From contig OX326958.1 of assembly GCA_946800325.1 (NCBI GenBank), positions 31,603,314 to 31,667,313 of the forward strand: DNA of 64,000 nt. Direction: 5' to 3'. Under the pieces are notes generated by a model. It did no database searches, was not told the DNA's origin, and saw only the letters and a list, made by a program, of their open reading frames with translations. Of this stretch, positions 22,340 through 31,149 are shown piece by piece; within the stretch, counting starts at the first letter, position 1; every line of letters begins with the position of its first letter. Position numbers and translations under genes: made by a program. The stretch is from Luzula sylvatica (lineage: Eukaryota; Streptophyta; Magnoliopsida; Poales; Juncaceae).

Positions 22340-23118
22340 GAAATTTCGAAAAGTTGGAATCATCATTTCTCATTATATCATCCTACTAAATTTGAGCAGT
22401 ATTTTCGTATAAATCTTAAAAAAAGTTATGCTGGCAATATATAACGAGGATTTAAAATTTTGGATAATTTTTTTATTTATACATGTCGTATGCACCATAC
22501 TAATTTTCATTCCATGTATACTACGAGGCGGTATAAAATCTGGCAAAGTATACTAATGATGAAGTTTCTTTCTCGAACCTCAACTCAAAATTTTGTCACA
22601 AGTTATGCAAAGAAATCCAAAATACTAATTTTTTGTTAGAGACTGATAGACTTAATTAAGCGGTTGCATATCGCAATAAATTATAAGTCACGAGTTTAAT
22701 TCTCAATGACATCAAACGAATGGAGGACAAAAAGACTTCTTCTTTTAATAAAAAAAAGAATATTCTTTGTTAGGGGATTCTATTGTGCGCATCGTTTTTC
22801 TTCTTTTCAAAGATTTTTGAATACTCTTTAATTCATCAGTATTTACGGTAAAGTTTCATATTTTGTTTAATCAATTAATACTAGGTTAAATGAAATATAT
22901 ATATTGTTCATTGGAAAATCTCTATAAAATATAACTTTTACTCATATTTAGTGCCTCCCATATTTTCTTAACATATGTTGATTGAATTAGCATAACTGAC
23001 ATAAGTTGTTAATGGGATGATTCAACCCAAACAAAATAGGTTCTTATATAGTACCACACGGTGCTCCAAATTAACTCGGTCCATGCATTAATTGTTAATT
23101 TCATATTTCCTTATTGTA

Positions 23119-23990
23119 GGTTGTTTTGCTTTTTAGGTGTAAATGGGCGTATTCGTGTGACAAGGCGGGGAAGGAATTAGGGTATAATCCAAGAAACTTG
23201 AATGAAGGTCTCATGTAGGGGTGCCAGAAAAAGCTCGAGCTCGACGTTCGTTCGAGCTCGGCTCGAAGATCGTTCGAAAATAGCTCGTTCGAAAATTGGC
23301 TCGAACGAACTCGAGCCGAGCCGAGTCAGCTCGAGCCAGAGTCGAACCGAGCTAGAGCTGGGTCATGTTCGGCTCGCGAGCCAGCTCGAGTTCGAAATTT
23401 GTTCACATATCTCCTCCTAATATAAATCAATAGTTACTAATTTTCTTCGCTTTAAATCATTGGTACCAGTACCATGTTGCTCTTTAAATACTGATTTTTT
23501 TTATCTTTGATTTTTTTCAGGTTATTGTAAAGATGGAGTGATAGAATTAGGGTGAGTGAAAATTATTTTTATTTTTTCAGGTTATATTTAAGAGTATGTG
23601 TATGAGTGAGTTTATGCAAATGTGTTATTTTGTATGTATGTGTAGGATTGAGTATGTGGTGTGTATGAATTTTTAAAATTTTGTATTGCTTTTTTTGTGA
23701 TTTTTATAAATTTTGTGATTTTTATGAATTTTTTATTTATATGAATTTTCAGTTTGTATTTTTGAAAATAATATACGAGCTGGTTCGAGCCGAGCCGCTA
23801 GCTCGGGCTTTTTTCGAGCTGAGGCTCGGGTTGAGCTTTGTAGCTCGAATCCTGGTTTCGAATCGAGCCGAGCTGGCTCGAGTCAGGCTCGAACTGACCT
23901 GTGTTCAGCTCGGCTCTGTTCGTTGCCAGCCCTAGTCTCATGAAAATGCTTTCTTGGCTCCAAAACTCCAAAAATATTAAATATTAATAT
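23119..23990 (+). pseudogene. FLDH last-exon pseudogene split by a hAT MITE
   Basis: From the TTATTGTAG acceptor at about 23111, the sequence follows FLDH exon 5 (GGTGTAAATGGGCGTATTCG), reaches AATGAAGGTCTCATG at 23215, is interrupted by 719 bp, and resumes with TGCTTTCTTGGCTC near 23947. Exons 1-4 are absent. The uninterrupted homologous site is 15756-15763. Confidence 0.85.
23216..23934. mobile_element. Non-autonomous hAT element (719 bp), 8-bp target duplication
   Basis: Exact 8-bp duplication GTCTCATG at 23208-23215 and 23935-23942. Ends are TAGGGGTGCCAG and, reversed, TAGGGCTGGCAACG, typical of plant hAT termini. Both ~200-bp subterminal regions are packed with GAGCTCGAGC/GGCTCGAGC words in both orientations, and the middle is T-rich and non-coding. 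No transposase. Confidence 0.92.
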
Positions 23991-24500
23991 TGTATAAACA
24001 ACTCACATTTGTATTTATTTATTTATATTGCTCATTGCTCAATGTTGTTTTGTATTATGAGTTTAGGGTTCATCTGTTTGTCTTGCAAGTTCTCTGTTTA
24101 TAAAAAATAGTATATATCACATCACGAATAAACATTAAAACAAAATATCGAAAAAAGTACAAATTGGCAAAGTTAAAAATATAAATTTAAACAACAAGAA
24201 CGAAAATTAATTCAAAATGAAAAAATATATATCTTAATAATATTCAGCATATAATATAATTGATTGTATCACATTTAATTAAAAAAAATTGTTATGAAAT
24301 TTAAGTCAGCTAAGCCTAAATATGAAAATAAATCTAATAATTAAGGTTATTAGAGTTAAGAAAAAAGGACAAAAATCGAGTAGTGATTGGGACAAGTAAT
24401 TTTCTGACCATCAAAAACGTTCACGTCCGATTCACCACCCAAAATATCATACATTAATTATGCTTAATTAATATTCCAGAAATTAGGGAAACATTTTTTT
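23990..24500 (+). repeat. Second copy of the FLDH 3' flank
   Basis: Follows the FLDH exon-5 pseudogene and matches 15809-16310 collinearly. It then switches near 24510 into block X. Confidence 0.7.
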
Positions 24501-24514
24501 TAGGCCTTTTTATT

Positions 24515-24982
24515 TGGTAACATCATGAATTTATGATGAGTGAATAACTAAACGTCATGACATATTTGTTCTCTTATACATACCACGTATTTCTTTTATC
24601 ATGATAACCATTATCTCCGTTATTGTTTATATAAATTAAAAGTAGGTGTTAGTTCATTATAATAATATCTCCAAAAGAAAACTGTAACAAGTGGGTGTTT
24701 TAGATATTGGAGGGAACCAATATATGAAATGCAAGTGACATATTCTATTTATTAATAAATTTTATTTTCATTCTTTTCTGCATGAATGGATTCTAAATTA
24801 TTAGATTGATTTGTCCTGAATAACTCAGTGTGGAGTCATGCCATAAAGAACAAAAAAAAAAAAAATTACTATATTATTAATATTTGATTTTTCACATAAA
24901 GATATTTGGAAAATTATGTCTATATAATTAATATATATTTCTCGAATCTAATACTTTTTGTTCTTATTTTTCTCTGTTATAG
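24515..24982 (+). repeat. Block X, third copy
   Basis: Matches 18420-18930 directly and 6240-6740 in inverse; runs into the malectin-LRR exon remnant at 24983. Confidence 0.7.
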
Positions 24983-25250
24983 TATGTTCACTTCCAAACT
25001 TCCAAACTTGAAAGAATTTGGTGGGTCAATTCCATCCTCTTGGTTCACTTCCGAACTTGAAAGAATCGTAAGTTTGTTTTTCGCTACTTCTTGGTTTTTT
25101 TTAACAAATTACTATTTGCTTAATATGAGCTAATATTTGTTTCCATATTGTTTGGTGCGATATTACAGATATCTGCAGAATAATGGGATTTTAGGCAAAA
25201 TCGCGGACATTTTGTAAACAAAGTATTAATTTGCAGTACCATAATTAATT
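24983..25250 (+). pseudogene. Malectin-LRR pseudogene fragment (exons 6-8 region)
   Basis: After an intron-like TTTTTCTCTGTTATAG, a hybrid exon fuses the start of exon 6 (TATGTTCA) to exon 7 sequence, with the TTCACTTCC-AACTTGAAAGAA phrase duplicated. Exon 8 follows at about 25169 (ATATCTGCAGAATAATGGGA) but carries a stop. Exon 9 and everything before exon 6 are missing. Confidence 0.75.
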
Positions 25251-25319
25251 GCAAATGGACGTATAATCCAAGAAGCTTATATTAAGCAACTCACATTGAG
25301 AGTTCATCTGTTTTGTATT

Positions 25320-25566
25320 ATAAATTAAACATTAATATTGGATAAACAACTCACATTTGTATCATTATTTATTATTCATTTATATTGGTCAATGTTGTTT
25401 TGTATTATAAATAAATTTAGAGTTCATCTGTTTGTCAAATTGATATTGCAAGTTCTCTATTTATAAAAAATATTAAATATCACATCACGAATACTCATTA
25501 AAACAAAATATCGAAAGTACCACAAATTGGCAAAATTAAAAATATAAATTTAAACAAGAACTAAAA
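25320..25566 (+). repeat. Third copy of the FLDH 3' flank, abutting ORC2
   Basis: Matches 15830-16020. It is contiguous with the ORC2 3' end, which makes this the likely original downstream neighbour. Confidence 0.65.
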
Positions 25567-27014
25567 TTACGCTAAATCTCGTAGCAATTTTTGAAGGGCG
25601 TCGGTAGGAAGAGGGATAAAAAGACAATCTTGTCCATTCTCAGAATGCTTTTTAATCTTAACCAACTCGTGATCCTTAAACTCCGTCAAGTGCGAGTTCA
25701 ACGTAACTTGACTACTCACCAAAAACTTCTCTCTACATTTCGTGTACAAATCGCTCAAATGCATACCTACAAAAAAATAAACATATTAATGTCTCCAAAA
25801 ATATGAAATATCAAGAATAACCCTGTATCGATTTTACCTTCTTCTTTCGGGTAGGCTAATTGGTGTTCGGCGAGAACTCTGAAAACGCTCTGTGCATTCG
25901 GTGTCAAGCTTTGGAGAACCACCAAGGCGGTTTTGGTGGTTTGTGCGTGGCCGGTACTCGAGAGGATTAACGGATGAAATACTCCTTCGATTTTGTACGG
26001 TACGAATGTTGGTACGTGGTGCCAACTCCACTTGAATTGCGTGCGTACCATCTTCTTGTCCCATACTATACAAAGTACGAAACCCTAATTTAGTACCGTA
26101 CCTTTCGAATTGTAGAATTAAGGTTTGAATTACTTACATAGGGCTGAATTTACATGGTCAATCGAAGCGACAAAATGGATAGAAGAAAGAGACGAGATTC
26201 TTGCGAGATATTGTTGCGAATCTGGATCACGTAGACCAGGTCCGTCTATGTTATGAATCAATAAACAAATAGAAGCATCACATTTTTCAGATAGGTCCTT
26301 GATAAATGAGATAATATCGTCTATAGATTGAGAGCCAGATGGGAACTGTTTTTTCCCTTTCAAAATTTCCGCAATTGAAACGAAAACCTAGAATACGAAA
26401 TTGATTTTTAGTAAATTGTGAAATTTGAATATTTAAATGTGAAATTGAATTACCTGTTTTAGATTTACAGATGGAAGATATCCATTGATAACAATTACGT
26501 TATAAGAAGTTAGTGTAGTAGAGGCGAAATCTTCGAGCAAGGATTTCTTGGAACCAAATCCATACATTAAGAGCCCAAAACCACATCTAAAATATAAACC
26601 TTTTTTTTGTTATTAATTCGAGCTTATTGTCGTTATTAATTGATGTACCTTAGTTCGAAAAGCCAATTATGATAGAGAGATTTATAGCTTTCTAGAAGGG
26701 ACGATATTTCTTTCTCATGTTTGGGTGGTATTTGTGACAAGGAAGCTCTGAGTACCTACATATAAAGGTCATATGTGCAATTAAGAATTTCAAGGGGGGA
26801 AAAGAATTGTTAATTTTTTTTAATTTACCTCCTCAGGGACTAAATTGATATCAGAGAGCTTTTTCACTGTGGATTTTTTGGAAGAAGGGGAGTCGATTTC
26901 CTTCGCCAGGAAATAGTTTCTCGAGAAAGTTAGTTCTTCTTCTTCGTCGTCTTCTTCTTCTTCCATATATAGTTCCCCTTTTCTTGGTGCCATCTTTTCT
27001 ATAAAGATTCCCAA
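25567..27014 (-). CDS. ORC2: Origin recognition complex subunit 2
   Basis: Six exons on the minus strand: 26829-27014, 26649-26755, 26454-26586, 26138-26387, 25838-26065, 25567-25766, giving 367 residues from the first Met (27014) or 360 from the Met at 26993; Arabidopsis ORC2 is about 363. After an acidic N-terminal tract the conserved [10 protein letters not shown] appears, then [54 protein letters not shown], the LLWDKKM junction across exons 4/5, [11 protein letters not shown] and the C-terminal winged-helix end [21 protein letters not shown]2 is an essential structural subunit of the nuclear complex that marks replication origins and loads MCM. All splice sites are GT-AG and no disruption is seen. 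The Met at 26993 has the better-looking context for family length, but either start is possible. Confidence 0.93.
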
Positions 27015-27135
27015 AATTTGTTAATTTTCCAAAATAATCCTAATAACTGAAAAAAGACACGAACTATATATTAGGTCTAAGTATGAACCAGAATTTTGCA
27101 AATATCTGATTATTCAATATCATTGTCTAGTCACA

Positions 27136-27310
27136 GGGCTGGTCTCGGTTTTTGAACGACCCGACATTAAACTTAAATTTTGTCTCAACTTTAGACGAAT
27201 TTTGGACAAAAAACATAAATTAACCTCAAAATTTTGTCTCTAATTCGAGGAATTTAGGATAAAATCGGGCCAAGTTAAATTTCTCTTGTCCCTTTGACCG
27301 AGACTGCCTT
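27136..27310. mobile_element. Short hAT-like MITE candidate upstream of ORC2
   Basis: Left end CAGGGCTGGTCTCGG and right end CCGAGACTGCCTTT are imperfect inverses. Termini resemble the CAGGGCCGG family at 42632-43340. Target duplication not resolved. Confidence 0.4.
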
Positions 27311-27727
27311 TAAACGTACATGTTATACAAAAAGTTCATACAAATAAAGAAGAAGAAGAAGAAAATCAAACTAGGAAAAGCCATTATAAGAAACATTACA
27401 TTTCACCACAAAGTTAAAAGAAGCCATCTACTAAGCGCCTTACATTTCGTCAAAAATACTAGTTAACATGATTAATTAACACAGTAACGAAAGAAAAGCA
27501 AAAATAAAATACCAGATAATGAGCGGCACAACGACTCAGGCAGCAGGTCTCGGCGATTCAGTGGCTCGGCTCGGCTCGGCAGGCGTCGTCAGTGCAGGCT
27601 ATTCCGACGTCAGGTAAAAGGCTGGGATCAAGCGATTCCAGGCGGCTCTGATTCGCGACGGAGAAGGAAGAATGCCAAGGTTTTTCTGGTTGGGGACGGG
27701 GGTTTTCTAAGATTGGGTCGGTTCTAT
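27311..27727. other. Intergenic DNA, GC-richer at 27530-27720
   Basis: The GC-richer part contains a (GGCTC)n-like cluster near 27560 but no recognisable coding signal. It is adjacent to the inverted-repeat element. Confidence 0.4.
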
Positions 27728-27949
27728 AAGTCTGATTTTGCCCCCCCAATTTTTACCAAAATGTTCAATTTGTCCCCTCACTTTTTTTTGCACGTTTTTG
27801 CCCCCTAAATTTGTTTAATTTGTTCGTTTTGCACCCTGCCGTCAAATAATGGTGCCCCCTCAGTTAAATCATCGTTAGATCCGTTAAAGTTAACCCGACC
27901 CATTAAGAAACCCGTTAAGCATAAACCCTAGCACCCGTTTAATCTGAAA

Positions 27950-28155
27950 TTGAAATTGAAATCGAAATCGAAATCGAAATCGAAATCTGAAATTGAAACC
28001 CTAAGTTAAATTGAAACCCTAAATTGAAATTAAAACCCTATTTTAAATCTGAAATTGAAACCCTAAATCTGAAATTGAAACCCTAAATCGAAACCCTAAA
28101 TCTGAAATTGAAATTGAAATCTGAAATTGAAGTCCAAATTGAAACCCTAAATCGC
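27950..28155. repeat. Degenerate minisatellite with telomere-like CCCTAAA words
   Basis: About 200 bp of GAAATTGAAACCCTAAATCT-like units. AAACCCTAAA, the Arabidopsis-type telomere word, recurs several times but is interleaved with GAAATTGAAAT, so it is not an uninterrupted telomere tract. Confidence 0.7.
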
Positions 28156-28157
28156 GA

Positions 28158-28450
28158 GTGACCAGGAGAGAGATACCAGGAAAGAGAAAGACCAGAAGAG
28201 AGAGAGATAGACAGCGAGACCAGGAGAGAGAGACCAGGAGAGACCAGGGGAGAGAGGGGAGAGAGAGACCAGGAGAGCGAGAGAGAGACTAGGAGAGCGA
28301 GAGAGGACTGACCTGGCTGGAGCACGGCGCTGGAGCACGGAGCGGAGCGGAGCGCTGCGGAGTTCCTGAGAGTCGCTGGAGTGCTGCGCGAGCGAGAGAG
28401 AGAGAGAGAGAGAGCGCGATGCGCGAGCGCGAGAGAGAGAGAGAGAGAGA
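28158..28450. repeat. GA-rich simple sequence inside the inverted-repeat element
   Basis: GAGAGACCAGGAGAGAGAGACC-type units, a short GC-rich patch (GGAGCGGAGCGGAGCGCTGC) and then two (GA)n runs. Open frames here are artefacts of the repeat. Confidence 0.8.
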
Positions 28451-28679
28451 CGCTGTACTGTGCTAGGGTTTATGCTTAACGGGTTTCTTAATGGGTCGGG
28501 TTAACTTTAACGGATCTAACGATGATTTAACTGAGGGGGCACCATTATTTGACGGCAGGGTGCAAAACGAACAAATTAAACAAATTTAGGAGGCAAAAAC
28601 GTGCAAAAAAAAAGTGAGGGGGCAAATTGAACATTTTGATAAAAGTTGGGGGGCAAAATCAGACTTTTTCCTTTATCAT

Positions 28680-29570
28680 ATATCGGATGCGCACGCACTT
28701 CAATTCGGATCCGGATGTTTTATTCCAACACGATCCAGTATTATTGGGCTATTTGGTTTATATACTTCAAATTTAATTAATATTAATACACATGTACTAA
28801 TAAAAAATGGGTACTCTTAAAAAATTGGACTCACACCTGGACCTCCTGGGCCTGTCCACATGACCGGCCCTGCCTAATCACTTGAATCATAAACCGGTAA
28901 GTCAATTCCACCAAAAATTAATAAGAAAAAGAATCCAAACAAACACAAAGAGACATTAAAAAAAATTCATACGGAAAAAACTTATCCATGATCAACTCCA
29001 TTGGAGGTAAAATCAACAAATTAGATTTCAAAATTTGGATTGAGCTATGGGATTTGCCGATTTAAGCTAGGTGCATGTCCGAATTATCGGTTATATTGGG
29101 ACCATACGGAAAAATTATACATCAAGGTTTATTGAAAAATCTCGACAATATGAAAAAATTGCAAATAATCTTAACAACTGACAAACCCGATAAGATACCA
29201 ACATGGATCCCCTATTAGTCATTTTTTGTTCAAGCAAATTTAATATTAAAATTTTTAAAAAATTATAGAAATAAAAAATTGTAGTTTGTGATCTCATTTG
29301 CTTTTGGGTTGTTTTGAAGCTTCAACATCTTTGTGAGATGGTTTTTTGCTCCACTTTTGGAAGCGATTCTTGAAGCGATTCAAGATTCAAGAAAATTGTG
29401 AAGGAAACTCAAGAAACTCTTAAACCGGCAAGAGTTTAGCTCGGGCGGTTCAACTGAGAGAATTAATAAGCAAACCATATCCATAGCTCAGGCAGATCAA
29501 ACCAACGAAGTTCAAAGTCCAATTATACAACAAAACTGAGAACAATATGGAGGGCTCTCATGAAGGGAAT
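28680..29570 (+). pseudogene. LINE ORF1-like remnant (DUF4283-like part)
   Basis: Around 29020-29120 the plus strand reads KIWIELWDLPI, then a stop, then LGPYGKIIH, which resembles the conserved W-x-x-L-x-x-L-P and LG-x-x-GK phrases of the DUF4283 domain in plant LINE ORF1 proteins. The reading is broken and cannot be followed as one frame. It is separated from the zinc-knuckle part (31240 onward) by the solo LTR. Confidence 0.4.
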
Positions 29571-30137
29571 TATCTCGTCCCCGGGCCCGCTCAACGGATA
29601 TGAAGGCCCGGTCCGGTTCCCAAATTCCGAGATCACGCTTCGATATCGAGGGTACGATGCAAAGTAGGATAAACGATTACCTGCGTGAAATTGATCACGC
29701 ATGACGGGTTGATCGCTCGCATCCTTCTCTTCTTTGGTGTCACGTTGGTGACTAGCCCGTGCGTCCCATACCACACGTCTCCCACCGTTTTGACACATCT
29801 CCGGTTGTCTTCGTGCGTCCCATGTCCACACGCTTCCACAGCCTTTCGCTCCTTCGGTTTGATCACAACGAAGAGCCACAAGTGTCGCTCCTCTACCCGT
29901 ATCCACCGTGAGTCGTAGCACCTCGGTCGCGGATGCACTTGCCTAGACGATGCACCGGCGAACTTGCATGATTGCTTTCGATTCTATAGACGGAGAAAAC
30001 TCATTTCTCCTCTTTTCTCTTTCTCTCTATCTCTTCGCACTCTTTCAACATCTTGATAAGAGTCTCTCTAATTTCTGGACTGAATTAGACTTCAATTGAT
30101 TGAATAATCTTATTATGAATTGTCTTAATTGTCTAAC

Positions 30138-30225
<88 letters not shown>

Positions 30226-30670
30226 TCCTATATAGACATTTTCAAACAGAAACTGCATACACCATTTCAGTATTCTGTTGAAACGAAATTGTTAAATCAT
30301 TCCAACCGACTTTAAAACACACAAAAGTTGTAGATAATCTTATTATATTTCCAACCCAATTTGATCCAGCCCAATTGGAGTTCGGATCCGAAAGTTATGA
30401 CGGTTTTACTAACTGTATGTCAAACTGTCGCACCCTTTCAGTATTCCATTAAAACGACACTGGTACTTCGCTCAAATGAAATATATTTCTTCATGAAAGT
30501 TCTAGATAATCTCATTATCTATCTAACCCAATTTGAACCATTCAAATTGGAGTCGTTATCGGAAAGTTGTGGCAGTTTTACTAAAACTGTTTCTTATGCC
30601 CAAGAACGCGTACGTTCGTTTGTCCTTCTACGTATCATTTTAGCGTTGATCCAAAATTGTATTTCCTTCA
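29571..30670 (-). mobile_element. Solo LTR of the copia family, TSD TCTCA
   Basis: Begins TGAAGGGAATTATC and ends TTTCCTTCA, with the 5-bp duplication TCTCA at 29566-29570 and 30671-30675. It shares the whole plan of the 45235/52717 LTRs (GGCCCGGTCCGGTTCC, GATGCACCGGCGAACTTGC and so on) and is lengthened by an 83-bp (GA)n tract. No internal region, so it arose by LTR-LTR recombination. Confidence 0.9.
30139..30221. repeat. (GA)n microsatellite
   Basis: 83-bp uninterrupted AG repeat inside the solo LTR. Confidence 0.97.
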
Positions 30671-30779
30671 TCTCAAACACTAGATACACCTGATCCAAAC
30701 CAAACAAACTGAAAAACTCACCAAAGTAAAACTCTCCAATATCAAACCACCTTCAGTACAACACAGGTCAAGATCACTC

Positions 30780-31115
30780 CTTAAGCTTCTCCAGTTGCTA
30801 GACTGTTCATCTTCAACCTTGACCTCCTGATTTCCATGATCAACACCTTCAGTTCAAGCCTTCAGGCATCTCCAGTTCAAGTTTACAATCTCTCCAGTTC
30901 TCTAGCTCAGCATCAACCTCTCCAGTTCAAGTTTTAAAGATCAACCTTCACCTCTCCATTTCAACATTCACCTCTCCAGTTCAAGCTGCAAAGACCAACC
31001 AATACCAAGATCTCCAGTGAAATTTTATTCTCTCCAGTTCAAGGTGATCATGCTCTTCATTGCAAGCTGACATAGGGATCAAGAATTCAACCTCTCCAGT
31101 TCAAGCTCTCCATTT
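30780..31115 (+). repeat. Dispersed CTCTCCAGTTCAAG repeat cluster
   Basis: The 14-mer or close variants occur about ten times within ~330 bp at irregular spacing, joined by ATCAACCTT/ACCAACC words. Read in frame, it would encode Ser-Ser-Ser/Pro-Val-Gln repeats with stops. It lies between the solo LTR and the zinc-knuckle sequence. Confidence 0.75.
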
Positions 31116-31149
31116 CCTGCTAAGTTTTCTCCCTCTTTTTATATCATGA

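Larger units (their letters stand above)
18956..23105 (+). repeat. Duplicate of the upstream region of malectin-LRR copy 2
   Basis: Sequence parallels 37060-38940 in the same orientation: AAATTCAGCTAATGCAAGCA, GGTTAACGCTGTTTAG, GGAATCATCATTTCTCATTA and AACTCGGTCC occur in order in both. The copy is split by the LINE at 20298-22339. A short tandem duplication of the AAGGAAAACGGTCAATTTAC phrase lies at 18945 and 19008. At about 23105 the copy ends and FLDH sequence begins. Confidence 0.75.
27728..28666. mobile_element. Element with 204-bp terminal inverted repeats (Mutator-like candidate)
   Basis: 27728-27931 and 28463-28666 are ~97% identical inverted repeats, starting AAGTCTGATTTTGCCCCC and running to ATAAACCCTAG at the inner edge. 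Such long repeats suggest a non-autonomous Mutator-type element, but no 9-bp duplication is visible, so the class is uncertain. The core holds two simple-sequence blocks (27950-28155 and 28158-28450). Confidence 0.75.

Noticed and set aside
23202..23935. Arg/Glu/Ser-rich frames that look like charged proteins
   Set aside because: They are the GAGCTCGAGC subterminal repeats of the hAT element.
27950..28155. Interstitial telomere or chromosome-end fusion
   Set aside because: CCCTAAA words are interleaved with other repeats and confined within a transposon-like element, so a fusion point is unlikely.
28083..28338. Ser/Leu-rich minus-strand frames
   Set aside because: Artefacts of the GA-rich simple sequence inside the inverted-repeat element.
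29523..29938. Frames of 77-132 residues on both strands
   Set aside because: They lie inside the solo LTR and recur in the other LTR copies (45245-45618, 52727-53105) with different breaks; no LTR protein is expected.
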